A stretch of 64,000 nucleotides of DNA from Neoechinorhynchus agilis (taxonomy: Eukaryota > Acanthocephala). Position numbers and translations under genes: made by a program. The stretch lies in contig CM121342.1 of assembly GCA_051530055.1 (NCBI GenBank), positions 9,300,001 to 9,364,000 on the forward strand, in the 5' to 3' direction. Under the pieces are notes generated by a model that was not told the DNA's origin, did not search any database, and was given only the letters and a program-made list of their open reading frames with translations. This document shows positions 1 through 9,798 of this stretch, in pieces (within the stretch, counting starts at the first letter, position 1; each line of letters opens with the position of its first letter).

Positions 1-756
1 AGTTTTTTCCAGTCAGTCTTAGTGAGTTTCCATTCATTTTTAAGTGATAGCAAAGGAATAGCTAGATTGATTGCACGATTCGAATGAATTTTTGTGAAGA
101 GGGACGTAACATCAGCAGAAACCACTGTGTAAGTAGAACCCCAATTAGAGCGAAGTCTTGATATGAAATGCTCACCATTATCAACAGTATTATCGGAAGA
201 TCCCATTATACAACGTAGCATATCTGCTATTTTTCGGGACATATCAGTACAGAATGCCGAGTGGGCAGCCACTATAGGTCGAAACTTAATAGAGTTTTTG
301 TGTACCTTGGCGAGAAGGTATAGTCTGGGCGTTTTTGCATCAGTAGAGCGAAGTGCTTTATAATCATCAGGAGGAAGCTTCCCTTGATTTTTCAATCTCA
401 AAATAAATGAGTTGAATTCCCTTTCACGACTTTTTGTCGGGCATGTATTGAGCTGCTCAAACTCATTACCGTTGAGGATTTCGAGACCCGCTTCTCGATA
501 TTGTTGTGAATTCGCAATACAATATCCATACCCCTTATCGATCTTGACAAAAACTACATCATTGATGTCCCTGAGAAGGTCCATTCCACGCTGCATTCTC
601 CGGGAGATGTTAGAGTTAACATTCTTATTTTTAATAACTGAATCATAGTACTGTTCTATCTTCCAAGTTGGTATATTCAGATTATCATATTCGAGTCGCG
701 TTCCAAGCTTCTCTAGCTTGATTCTGTATTCAAACTTCTTAGGTGGCGTATAAGGA
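1..756 (-). mobile_element. Penelope-like element, N-terminal and RT half (runs off window)
   Basis: Read on the minus strand this is one open frame from about 756 to the window edge. It carries a typical Penelope-like N-terminal region (YTPPKKFEYRIKLEKLG), then DINDVVFVKIDKGYGYC, then the first reverse-transcriptase blocks RLYLLAKVHK, FRPIVAAHSAF and VVSADVTSLFT. PLEs are retroelements whose protein joins a telomerase-like reverse transcriptase to a GIY-YIG nuclease. The catalytic YVDD block would lie beyond the window start, so only the first half is seen. No frame break is visible. The next PLE piece, from 774, lies on the opposite strand, so the element is inverted or is two copies head to head. 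The family call is firm; whether the copy is complete cannot be told. Confidence 0.8.
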
Positions 757-773
757 ATGAAATCGGGACGCGC

Positions 774-1560
774 ATGCTTGATAATACTATTTCATGTATG
801 GTCGGTGCCCCGCATCGTTTTGTTCCATGGAGTTCAATGCAACCGCAAAAATACAAAATGTCTAGGATTAGATGGTTATTTCACAGAGCTTTTACACACT
901 GTAGTGATGAATTTATACGGGATGAAGAGCTTAATTTCCTGTTCGACTTGTCGGGTAGACTCGGTTATCCTCTACATTTGGTAAAAAGATGCCTTGAAGG
1001 AGTGAGACACAGCCACGGAAAGGTTTCTAATGTGAAGAAAGAGAAGATTTTCCTAGAGGTCCCCTTCCATGATGAATCCTTGTTCAGGAAGATGCAGAGG
1101 ACACTACAAACAGGTAGTAGCAGTACCCTGGTAGATGTGTATTGTGGGAAGGGACGTGCGAGCCTCAATCTGGATCAGTATACAAGATTCCATGTAGTGA
1201 GTGTAATCAGGTCTACATCGGACAAACGAACGATCTAAACAGGAGATTTCAGGAGCACAAGCGATCGATAAATAGAAAGAATGACATGAGTTCTGCAGTG
1301 GTCTCACACGCTGTGAATACTGGACATCAGATCGATTTTGATAACATACAAGTGTTATTACAAAGTCACGATCGATTCAGTCGTGTGGTCATGGAAGCTG
1401 TGTATATCCAGTCGTCATCCATTTTTGATGGAAACAAGCCGGATTACAGATTGAAGCTTCGGATTCCACCCGATAAGATCAACGTGTGATTTTTAGAATT
1501 CGCTGAAGAAGATCCTAGTTTGGATCGAAATATTCAATCAATAAATTAATTCTTACTTCA
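774..1560 (+). mobile_element. Penelope-like element, thumb/linker and GIY-YIG endonuclease end
   Basis: The plus strand encodes a PLE C-terminal part. A linker (WLFHRAFTHCSDEFIRDEEL, GRLGYPLHLVKRCL) is in one frame from 774. The GIY-YIG nuclease is in another frame from about 1142, so there is one frameshift near 1140-1180. The nuclease shows VYKIPCSECNQVYIGQT, including the cysteine pair between the GIY and YIG blocks that marks PLE nucleases, then the helix NRRFQEHKRSI and the closing PDYRLKLRIPP. It stops at 1489. A hairpin of the hammerhead-core type follows at 1503 and an AT-rich tail ends near 1560. This is a 5'-truncated copy. Confidence 0.85.
1503..1530 (+). ncRNA. Hammerhead-like core motif in PLE 3' end
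   Basis: CTGAAGA, an A, a perfect 5-bp stem GATCC/GGATC with loop TAGTTT, then GAAA followed by TATT. It lies 14 bases after the PLE stop codon. The order matches the conserved hammerhead core. Helix I beside this copy pairs poorly, so activity is doubtful. Confidence 0.5.
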
Positions 1561-1589
1561 ATTCCCATATCTCAAACATATTAGAACAT

Positions 1590-2640
1590 CTCCTCTTGGA
1601 AAGGTATCTGGTCGGTCGGCTCAGCTCACGACAGGTCGCTTTAAAAGCTTCTACAGCACCCTTAGCGCCAAGCTCTTCCAGGTCAAGATTAGTGAGGAGA
1701 AATGGTGCTTTGGCTGTGATGAGATACATCGTTGGAGTAGGTAAACTCCTAAAGAATGAATGATTACCTCAACCCAAGAGGGTATATCATTCTACTGGGA
1801 GATTGTCGGCCATGATTGATCTTAAACATGCTATTGTAAATGGAATCGAGGACAGAATCCAGACTAATTTAGCTAACCAATGCACAGCACCTGCTCCACT
1901 GGAGCGAGCCAGGGAAGAGAGCAGTCAATTTGGGAAGATTCGCGGTAGCTGGAGGATTATATCTGACTGATGAAACTGGCTTGCGCTCCTTCCATTCAGT
2001 ACGATACATGCCTTGGCAGCGAATCTCAGAACATGTAGGTGCTAATTTAGCGAGATAGTCTTGATATGAGATATCACCCGAGGAAACGATTTCAGACCAT
2101 GCAGTGATATCTCTAGCAGTAGAATGGTAAAATGCCGCTAGTGCGCTTTCCAGCTCTGGACGTTCACGCAAAACAGCCTGTATATTGTACGAAGGGCAAT
2201 CAAGGTGCCAAACCAGATTGTTAAGTGTCGAAGGACGACGATTAACGTCATACAACCACTCTGCGCCCTAGGAGAATTGCTCATCGCAATAATGATAGAG
2301 GAAATTGTACAGGGTGCAAGGCAAACCCCAGGACTTGATGTACCGAGACAACGTCCTATATAGCCCGCCGAACTCAATCGTTCTATCGCAATTAACGAAG
2401 GACTACGATCCCCCGAGCTTGACGCAGGGGTAACGATCTTGTAAGGCCGAACCCTATGACGAGCGGAAGGCTGAGAACCCTCATCAGACGGCAAAACAGC
2501 AGCCGCAGAACCATACCGCGGGCAGGCTATTGTTCTTCTGCAACGGCACCCGTTGTACCGGAAATATCCTCGACTTCCCCCCTTCCGGTCACTTGTCAAA
2601 GATTCCGGTGTTAGGGCTGACTGAGAGGCTGAACCCATTT
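1590..2640 (-). other. Virus-like relic, possibly a capsid gene of a toti-like dsRNA virus (fossil)
   Basis: The minus strand holds a decayed coding region of about 1 kb. Its protein-like stretches include LVWHLDCPSYNIQAVLRE, ALAAFYHSTARDITAWSE and ISYQDYLAKLAPTCSEI. A shorter stretch near 1640-1780 contains LDLEELGAKGAVEAF. None of it resembles a transposon domain. The long alpha-helical, alanine-rich texture and the absence of catalytic motifs suggest a structural protein of an RNA virus. The call rests on texture and on the neighbouring clear picorna-like relic at 30-32.5 kb, not on a recognised motif. It is broken, with several breaks, and appears old. It could instead be a host gene relic. 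Confidence 0.3.
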
Positions 2641-3600
2641 TAGTCCATTTTGAGCCCGAGCTCAGTATTTTTTAAATTCTGTACAACCTTCATAAAAAAC
2701 GCAATGATGACCACTGCAATTGGCACATCTCTTGGTATTCTTATTTGGACGGTTTTCTAATGAATGATCTATCTCCGCACAATTGCTGCATTTGGCAGGG
2801 TTAAGACATTGTTAACACCAATGGCCCCATTTATGGCAGCAGTTACATTGGGGGAAGATGTAATCATCTGGGTCGCTTCCAGATTTGAGGTAGAAACGAA
2901 TCTCAAAGCAATTAAAGGCACAATGCACTTTATCGCAAAATTAATCGCGAACTTGTCTCGAGCCTTCTACGATTGCTGTCGGAATCGAAAGTCCTGATCT
3001 CCGTGAGTTAAGAAAAAGTTTAACTTTAACATAAAAAAGTATTTCAAAGTATTCTTTGTCCTCTTGGCTAATACTGGGCTGTAATTCATTCGCAAAGAAT
3101 TGCACTTTATGTGACGAGCATGATATCGTTGAGGTTGGCGATCGCAAATTTTTGTAGATTAATTAGCCAATTATGATTGGTCAAGTAAATTCTTAGAACA
3201 TCACCGAAATATGTAACATGGTCTATACGTTTGATTCCATCATTTTTGAAAGAACGGGCCCATGGGGTGATTGTTGGTTCGATTTTATGATGATTGCATT
3301 AGGCCATCGCTTAGTAGGATAAAATAAAATAAGCTTCTTGGGAATTGATTGAAGATGTCCATTTATTAAGCTGAGGAGTAGGGTTCGAAACAGAATCAGA
3401 CAGCAACGGCTCTCGCAATGCTGAGGAACCGGAATTCTTAGAGTTGGGTGCTCGCTGACCCATCACAGATCCTCCACGATCATCGGGAGGGTCCGGGGTT
3501 TCAGAAACAGTTTTTGAACTGCTAGCGCGATTTTTCATTATAACAAAAACTGCGCATTTTCGAAACGAAAAAAAATCGCCAACTTTTTTAAACACAATGG
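2640..3600 (-). mobile_element. LINE ORF1 (gag-like, zinc-knuckle) fragment
   Basis: On the minus strand a polar start (ATG near 3538: MKNRASSSKTVSETPDPPDD) leads through a middle region (GIKRIDHVTYFGDVLRIYLT, LNDIMLVT, SIPTAIVEG) to cysteine/histidine knuckles near 2700-2850: QCNCCHKWGHWC, then CSNCAEIDHSLE, then CANCSGHHC. Three such knuckles at the C-terminus are typical of ORF1 in Jockey/I/CR1-type LINEs. The frame is broken several times, including a stop inside the first knuckle. The 5' two thirds recur at 19,250-19,830 as part of the segmental duplication; the knuckle part does not. The element is dead. Confidence 0.55.
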
Positions 3601-4154
3601 TTTTTAACGTTTAAATTTACGGCAATAATCGGTCCATCTTATTAAAAACGATTTTTATATGCAACCAGCTTTAAAAATCAATTAACGTAGGTTCAATAAT
3701 GGACATTTTCTTGTGTAACACCTTAGAAAATGGATAAAATCGGTCTTAATTTAAAAAGACTTCAAGCAAGCAGACTACAAGGCTACTTTTCACAGATTGA
3801 TTTTTCTATTAAAAATGACGACAAATATTTAAACGCGCGCCAAATTAATAAACGGATAAGAACTCTGTCGTTTCCTGATAAATTCCAAATCGTCGTCCGT
3901 TTTCTATCGCTGCAATTTTGTTCCTCCCATCGCTTTGTTTTGTTCTCCGATGAATCGAGCGACTTTGGAGCTAATGGTTGATTTCTCACCTTCGTAACGG
4001 GGACACGTGGAGGCGCCTCAATGCACGTGAGTAATATTTTGAAATCATTGGAAACGTCGTTGTACAGTTAGTTTTCTTTGAAAAATATTTACATTGTGTC
4101 CAAATTCGTGCATTCAATGCACTTTTCGAGTTGTAAGAGAATTTATCGCGGTGG
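3600..4154. repeat. Interspersed repeat R, copy 1
   Basis: AT-rich, non-coding repeat with recognisable blocks: ACGTTTAAATTTACGGC, TTTTTATATGC, AAAAAGACTTCAAGCAAGC, TTTAAACGCGCGCCAAA and a block around GTTTTGTTCTCCGATGAATC. Other copies lie at 19,840-20,390 (in the duplication), 35,930-36,400 (inverted), 38,390-39,240 (rearranged, with a SINE insertion) and 49,440-49,700 (inverted). It has no coding capacity. Being in several orientations beside different LINE and Gypsy pieces, it may be a non-autonomous element or a terminal or untranslated region of one. Confidence 0.6.
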
Positions 4155-4331
4155 CCTTCACCAGTCGTTTTGTAGGGAAAGTGTTCTCAATATTTTCGGA
4201 ATATCATACTTGTCATGCTTTGGCTTCTTGACATGAATATCTGGTTTTTTTAATATATATCGCACATACACAAAACACACAAACGTTATATAAACGATAT
4301 TGTTCAATGACGTAAATTCGTCATCACTACA
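4155..4331 (-). mobile_element. Gypsy LTR piece (family B), in duplication copy A
   Basis: These 177 bases match 27,457-27,642, which sit exactly where the 3' LTR of the minus-strand Gypsy family-B element should begin: its polypurine tract is followed by TGTAGTGATGACG. Here the same LTR start stands without a Gypsy body beside it, so this is a solo or broken LTR. A third copy is at 20,395-20,579. Confidence 0.55.
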
Positions 4332-5849
4332 TTTCGACTGTATTGGTACACAGATTGAAAACACTTCGTCGCTGTTCTGCTGATCTCTTGAACCACGAAC
4401 GAATTGATGAATTTTAAAGTAAAACGATTTTAGTCTCGATTCGAAGAGCTCGCGCGTGGATCTTTAAATTCACACGGTCTTCAAACATTGATCTCAGCTG
4501 CTTTTATACTCACTTGTTTATTGTTGACATTTTTTTGAAAATATTATTGCAGCTCATGCCAGTATATGTGATGTCCTCGTTTTGAGTAGTGTTTTGGCAA
4601 ACGTTTTATGTCATAATCAATGACCAGGTAAATAGACGAATGCTTATATTGGCCCACCTCCATTCGCGATCCATTGCTTCAACTGCTCGATCGACAAGGA
4701 TGTGCACCGTTTGAGTTTAATGAAAATTGCTGCGAATCGTTGGAATCTTCTAGTTCTCGATTGAGCTTTTGATAAAAATTAAATTTAGAACAAAATCCAG
4801 CTCGCGAAGTAGTTTACTGCAATTTGCGCTTTTTACAGAATATTCTTGTCGAAACAACGAAATAAGTGAGTGCAAAAGCTTCCTTGTTTGCAAGGTCACT
4901 TTATCCAGGAATCTTAAGTTGGGGAAACGAAGTACTAAAAATGCAGGCATGTTCGTGCTTTGATATTCAAGATGCAGTGGTTGCCTGAACATACGATATG
5001 GAAACAAAACAGTTGGGGTATTTTGAATAAAAATACCATTTGCAAGTAGGTTTTCAACGATTAATAAATAATAAGAACGCCACTTTTGTGTTCTGAATGT
5101 TGCAATTTGTGAGTTTTTCCTCTAATGTTGAAAGTATGGACATGATTCCTAGAGTCAACCGTGTGTATAGTATCCATCTTCACTGTGACTAGTCTTTAAT
5201 TTTCTTAAAATTTCATTGATAATCTCAAGATAAAACCTTTTGCTTAAAGAGGAAAGCTCGACATTGCCCAATTTGGGAATAAAATTTTGGGAATTAGCAT
5301 TTTTTCATAAGATTAACATGCAAATTATAGTCACCATTGGGGTTGGCCACAATGACCTTTTTGTATAAAAGATACGCTTCGTCGCGTACGTGTGAAAGAG
5401 AAAGCCCAGTCTTGATCAGAACCAAACCTCACAGATTCACTTTTTCGTTTACACAGAAGCGGGAAAGTACCGAGGGATTTATAGATCATTTGCCAATACG
5501 TTATTATCATTAGTGCGTGTCTTTATCCTAGTAAATTGAAATAGAGATTAAGAATTTTTAGAAATTTAGAAGGATGCACTGCATGGATTTCCCATTCTCC
5601 ATCTTTCGACGCAAACCTAATATCTATCTTCGAGATATTGAGGCTAGCATCCACGTCGATAATAATCATAATAATATCATTCCGCGGGGTAATCTTTATT
5701 TTCTTTGGTAAGGGGATGCCTGCTGATTAACAAAAAGAGTATCCCTGTTATTTTAAAATAAAATGAAACAAATTTACACTCCTTTTCCCGAAATAAAAGA
5801 TTAGTTAATTTCATTTTTATGACGAATAATGTTAAGCATAACAATATTT
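4332..5849. other. Non-coding part of the duplication, nothing recognised
   Basis: AT-rich sequence shared with copy B. Short open stretches occur, such as a minus-strand frame near 5,530-5,680 (IDIRFASKDGEWEIHA), but nothing that I can assign to a family. The insertion target of the copy-B Gypsy element is at about 4,712. Confidence 0.5.
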
Positions 5850-6190
5850 TTCAAGTAGCAGAGTAACACTGTGTTACTTTTACATAGCCGCTGTCTTCTA
5901 TCAAAATATTTTCAGCCTTAATATCCTTATGAACAACATTAATTCGAAAACGAGGACAATCTGAGCTAGGATCAATCTACTTTCTTCTTTACTAAATCGT
6001 CGTTTTGCACGTAAATGTTCATACAAATCATCGCTCGGTAATCCAAAATACTTGAATGAATATGGAACTCAGTATTCCTTTTTTGCAGGGTGGTCGCTTT
6101 GTTTGCCTGGTTTGGATAAGATATCTCGTTTAGGATTACATTCGGGGGGAATCTAATTTTGGTCTTCGGTGAGCTGCCACCACCCCGAGA
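5850..6190 (-). pseudogene. Protein kinase domain relic (duplication copy A)
   Basis: The minus strand reads DDLYEHLRAKRRFSKEES and RLILAQIVLVFE, then in the next frame NVVHKDIKAENILIEDSGYVKVT. This is the order of kinase subdomains V to VII. HKDIKAEN corresponds to the catalytic-loop consensus HRDLKPEN, with its aspartate kept. The E-helix is shortened and the frame shifts between the two stretches, at the place where YLH would be expected. No ATP-binding loop or DFG motif is visible. The same damage occurs in copy B at 26,268-26,571. AGC- or CaMK-like texture, subfamily unclear. Confidence 0.5.
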
Positions 6191-6217
6191 ATTTAACATT
6201 AATTATTGAATTAAATA

Positions 6218-6243
6218 TTTCGGAACCTGAGTTTCCTCTTCAG
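6218..6243 (-). ncRNA. Hammerhead-like core motif in PLE 3' end
   Basis: On the minus strand CTGAAGA, stem GGAA/TTCC with a loop, then GAAA followed by TATT. It lies just downstream of the PLE remnant at 6,274-6,860. The copy-B version is at 26,590. Confidence 0.45.
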
Positions 6244-6871
6244 TAAATTATTTTTGAGTGTGCTGTGTGATTAGTGGTTTATATTGTTGAATCGACTAGG
6301 GTGCCCGAATGCGTCATGTCCGTGGGAAGAAATTCGATTTCCCTCCCCCCGAGCTTGTATAGGGCGGAGGTTCGATGTTGCTATAGTAAGGCTCCAGTGC
6401 CTTTGTTTCCTTCCATCTTGTTTGCCATCTCAATACAGTTGGTATCCTTAATGATCCGTCTTTGCCAATTGTTTTCGCGGTGTCCCACTCAGGGTAATGT
6501 TTTTGCCTTAACATTGTTTTAACCTCGTGTGTGGCGGTTACTATGTAACTTTCAATGCTGCATATATCCCTGACTCGACCACACAGTGTTCTAGCCGCTC
6601 CAATTTTGTACTTGCTTGGACCATGGCTTTTCCAGTCCACTAATCAAATGTTGTCGGTATTCTTGACGACCATAACATCCAGGAATGGTATTTCGTGTTT
6701 GGAATTTTCGGTGGTAGTTTTCCATTGTATTGCTGGATGTAGGTCGTTTAGTTTCCTTTCGATGTCAGTGGAGGTGGGATCCACGTTGGTGATGATGAAG
6801 GCATCGTCTTGAGATATACAGACCTGTCCCGAATCGTAGCCGCAAAGAATTCTTGAGGTCCACACCATCAC
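6244..6871 (-). mobile_element. Penelope-like element fragment with internal deletion
   Basis: The minus strand gives an RT end (DDAFIITNVDPTSTDIERKL, HEIPFLDVMVVKN) followed by the thumb (GPSKYKIGAARTL, YIVTATHEVKTMLRQKHY). Compared with copy B at 26,643-27,383 this copy has lost the middle of the linker and the whole GIY-YIG core, and the remaining tail is read in a shifted frame. The residues before DD are SQ rather than YV, so the catalytic block is altered. The RT part extends past the duplication boundary at 6,713. Confidence 0.7.
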
Positions 6872-7190
6872 AGCTTTGCAAGGTATTAATTAGCCCACTT
6901 CAGTGTTTCCCAATACGGAGAAGCAGGGTCTGGTTTCTGATAATACGGCTCTCGTGGTACACAATTTTCACCTTCGCTCAATTTAATCAATTTCTTCTCC
7001 AATCGGCGAACCTTGCGACATAAAAAGAGTTACGGATTTTCATTTGTTAAATAACGCCTAAAACCTATTAATCGGATCGTAACTTTTAAGTATTTCTTCG
7101 TGGAAGAAGCCGTAGTCCGAAGGCACTACCTAAACGTGAAGCGAAAGTATATGGAGGATTAAACGTTGACACGTTAAGACGTTGTGGAGC
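6846..7190. repeat. Interspersed repeat S, copy 1
   Basis: Blocks such as CATAAAAAGAGTTACGGATT, ATTTTCACCTTCGCTCAA and AACGTGAAGCGAAAGTATAT recur in the same order at 11,450-12,080, where about 250 extra bases are present. No coding capacity assigned. It adjoins PLE pieces in this copy. Confidence 0.6.
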
Positions 7191-7473
7191 GAATTATCTC
7201 TATCCGCACAGTGACGTAATTATTAACAGTGCTAATATCTTTACTTTCAAAGGTACGTTTCACGAATTCCCACAACGGCGCCAATACTCTTTTGCAATTT
7301 GCTATCCGGTTCCTCATTTCATGAATACCAGATATGATCAATTTCTTCGAAAAGAACTTCCGCAATGGGGAATCTAGAAAGCCGATGATGCCGGATTTTA
7401 TTATAGCACACTTTGGAATTAATCCTTCATCTCTGCACGTTTTAAGAAATGAAACGCCCTGCGTTGCCTTCAT
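7174..7473 (-). mobile_element. Penelope-like element N-terminal fragment
   Basis: Minus-strand open frame of 99 residues containing FLKTCRDEGLIPKCAIIKSG and RIANCKRVLAPLWEFV. A block of the form F-K-C-x-x-x-G-L-I-P-K is typical of the start of PLE proteins. It faces the plus-strand PLE that begins at 7,564, giving a second place in the window where PLE parts meet head to head. Confidence 0.45.
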
Positions 7474-7563
7474 AGCCTTTATCTCAGTAATAATCAGTTG
7501 AAAAATTATGCCTAGGCAGTTATCACATAATGCATGTTAATCATATCGAGAAAATAAATCAGG

Positions 7564-8760
7564 ATGTTAAATTTTGACTTATCTAAAAATCAATGCTTTA
7601 TTAAGATCGTTTTTACCATTGCGTCTGAGATGAGTAAACTTAACGTCGAGCAATACAGGATGTTTACGGCTGACGTGAATGCTCTCTTCACCAATGCCCC
7701 TCTGATTAAAGCAATTGAATTTTCGGCCGACTTACTTATCAAGCATTGTAATGAACCACGTTTGGACCTGGCTACTTGGCATTCACTGATCCAATGGTGC
7801 ACAAGGATGACCGCGTTTGAATTCGAAGGGACATTCTGCGATCAAACAAATGGAGTAGCCATGGAATCGCCATTAGCTCCGACCTTAGGGACATCTACAT
7901 GCGGGAGTGGGAGTCCACTTTCTTGGCACATCATAAGGATGTTAATCGGTGGTGGCGGTATGTGGATGATGTATTCATTATGATTGATTCTAACCACAGC
8001 AACGAATCACTTAGGGCCGCATTGAACAGTCAAGATCCGCACATTCAGTGGACCGTTAATAACGAGAATGACAAAGGAGAGATTCCGTTCCTGGACGTCC
8101 TGATTAAACGGTCAACACAAGGCTAGGGTAAGCATTGTTGTATTTCGCAAGTCCAATGTGTCTTGGGGACCACCGTAATGAGGCACAAGATCTCCGTGGT
8201 GTCTTCGCATTTCCGGAGAGCCTTTCTAATATCGTCCACTCGAGTTACGTGGATTAAGGAAAGGGATAGTATTGTGAGGGAATTGAGAATAAGAGGATAT
8301 CTTATGTGGATAATTGACTGCGTCATTAAGAGGAGCAATCACCGAACACAGAACAAAAGATCGCTCCCAGAGTCCGAGAAAGAGTTGAATTTGTTAGTGA
8401 TGCAACAAACCAAATGATCAATTCGATTATGGGGACCGAGGGAGGAGTTCGAGTGTACAATAAGAAAGGCATCACCTTCGCTAACAAGTTCAAGAGGAAG
8501 GTGCACAATAATCCGACTTGCGGGGTGTATAAAATACAGTGCACTCAATGTGACAAGGTGTACACCGGCCAAACAATGCAGGGCATTCCTAGAAGAGTCA
8601 CCCAGCATAAACAAGCCTGTCGACGGTTCGATCACGCATTTGCGGTTTAAACCACCAGGAAACTGCAACATCGCGTAGATTTTGATGACGCTGAATTTAT
8701 AGAGAAGGAGCCAAATCCCGGAAGGTACCTTCTGCGGCCAATACAATGGAAGACAATAAG
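7564..8760 (+). mobile_element. Penelope-like element: RT palm, linker, GIY-YIG
   Basis: The plus strand encodes FTADVNALFTNAPL, then FCDQTNGVAMESPLAPTL (RT block B), then in another frame WWRYVDDVFIMID with the intact YVDD catalytic motif and EIPFLDVLIKRS, and after a further break VYKIQCTQCDKVYTGQTMQG with the nuclease helix RRVTQHKQACRRFD. The YIG motif is YTG here. At least two frameshifts and stops after the palm and within the nuclease end show it is dead. The 3' end is lost, so no hammerhead-like motif is seen. Confidence 0.8.
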
Positions 8761-8930
8761 GCGAATTTCAGCTTAAAACTACCTGCTCGTGATGTAGTTA
8801 AAATCAATAGAACACACGATACAGTGCAGGGTTTACGAGCGGGCACGCGGCCCCGAACCTTGTTGGAAGTAGCGAACCTGTGAACCCGAGCCCATTAAAT
8901 AAAACATAGGAATGACAATAATCAAAAACC

Positions 8931-9065
8931 TTTTTTGATGATTGAGAAGGCGAGATTTCGTCGCGAAATATTTCAGAAGAATAAAATGATTTTTTACCGG
9001 GAGTGTCTTCGCCACAAGTCAAAATTTAACATAACGATGGATTTTCTCGATATTATTAATTCAAC
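8931..9065 (+). pseudogene. Short fragment related to the N-terminal part of the FoxO-like locus
   Basis: A plus-strand reading from ATG at 8,940 gives MIEKARFRREIFQKNKMIF and RECLRHKSK. It is clearly related to MIDKARFPREIFQNNKMIF at 61,930-62,021 on the minus strand, which begins FoxO-like copy 2. Similarity covers about 100 bases and then ends. It is a dispersed fragment, origin uncertain. Confidence 0.4.
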
Positions 9066-9133
9066 TTGATGTAAATTCGCACCACAATCTCCCATCTACG
9101 ACTTAAACAGTTCGTACAAGATTTCGTTGAGTG

Positions 9134-9331
9134 TTCCATAGAGGGAACCGATGTGAACGTAACAGAATCTTTAGGGAAACTCGGATAACTAGAATGTATC
9201 CAAGAGGCGACCCTTCAGTGATTCGCATTTGTTTTGTTAAGGTGGAGGTTCAATTAAATCGATCAATCACCCGGCGGTATCCTGAGTTCCATAGAGGGAA
9301 CCGATGCGAACGTAACAGAATCTTTAGGGAA
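9134..9331. repeat. Direct repeat pair around the left arm of a fold-back element
   Basis: A 46-base unit beginning GTTCCATAGAGGGAACCGAT occurs at 9,134-9,179 and again at 9,286-9,331 with one difference. The left arm of the inverted repeat lies between them. The unit itself contains a small palindrome, GTTCCATAGAGGGAAC. Confidence 0.8.
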
Positions 9332-9798
9332 ATGCCATTTTTTAGGTTGCAAACCACATTTAAGGCTTAATATAAGTTACTCGTATATCCGCTTTGATCC
9401 ATTGCCCGAACGAACGCACCATGGTCCTGGGTGAAGTTTGAAAATATTGAAAGTTCCATTTGGGAAATAACTTTGCCTTCACGAATTCAATGTAACGATC
9501 GCAGTATCTTCGTTATTAAGCCATTATTATAATTTGTAGCGGCGAAGCCTCTTATTGCTCCACGGAGCATCCATCACCTTAATTCTGGGCTTATTAACCT
9601 CGCGTATGGTTCGCCTAGGCTAAAGCTCAATTCGTCCTCCGAAAAATCACAGTGGATGAAAAAAAAATCTATCATGTGATTGTGGCCCTTGATCAGGATA
9701 TCGCCGGGTGATTGATCGATTTAATTGAACCTCCACCTTAAGAAAACAAATGCGAATCGCTGAAGGGTCGCCTCTTGGATACATTCTAGTTATCCGAG
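9180..9798. mobile_element. Fold-back (MITE-like) element with 97-bp inverted arms
   Basis: The left arm 9,180-9,276 and the right arm 9,702-9,798 are reverse complements with about two mismatches. Outer ends read CTCGGATAAC and GTTATCCGAG; inner ends read ACCCGGCG and CGCCGGGT. The 425-bp interior has no gene and holds one copy of the 46-base direct repeat. Near-perfect arms suggest recent insertion or gene conversion. No target duplication is evident, so the family cannot be named. Confidence 0.75.

Larger units (their letters stand above)
3015..6713 (+). repeat. Segmental duplication, copy A
   Basis: This 3.7-kb stretch recurs in the same orientation at 19,250-27,456 with only scattered differences, roughly a few per cent by eye. 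It carries a LINE ORF1 start, interspersed repeat R, a piece of Gypsy LTR, a kinase relic and a PLE end. Copy A lacks the CsRn1-like Gypsy insertion found in copy B and shows the empty target (near 4,712). Copy A has lost most of the PLE nuclease that copy B retains. Both copies share the kinase frameshift, so that lesion predates the duplication. Confidence 0.9.

Noticed and set aside
5530-5680. Minus-strand open stretch IDIRFASKDGEWEIHA as a host exon
   Set aside because: Short, no family recognised, no splice context; left as non-coding.
8942-8968. Hairpin followed by GAAATATT, resembling the PLE hammerhead-like motif
   Set aside because: The preceding core is not CTGANGA, and the sequence encodes RREIFQ, shared with the FoxO-linked fragment; similarity comes from the coding sequence.
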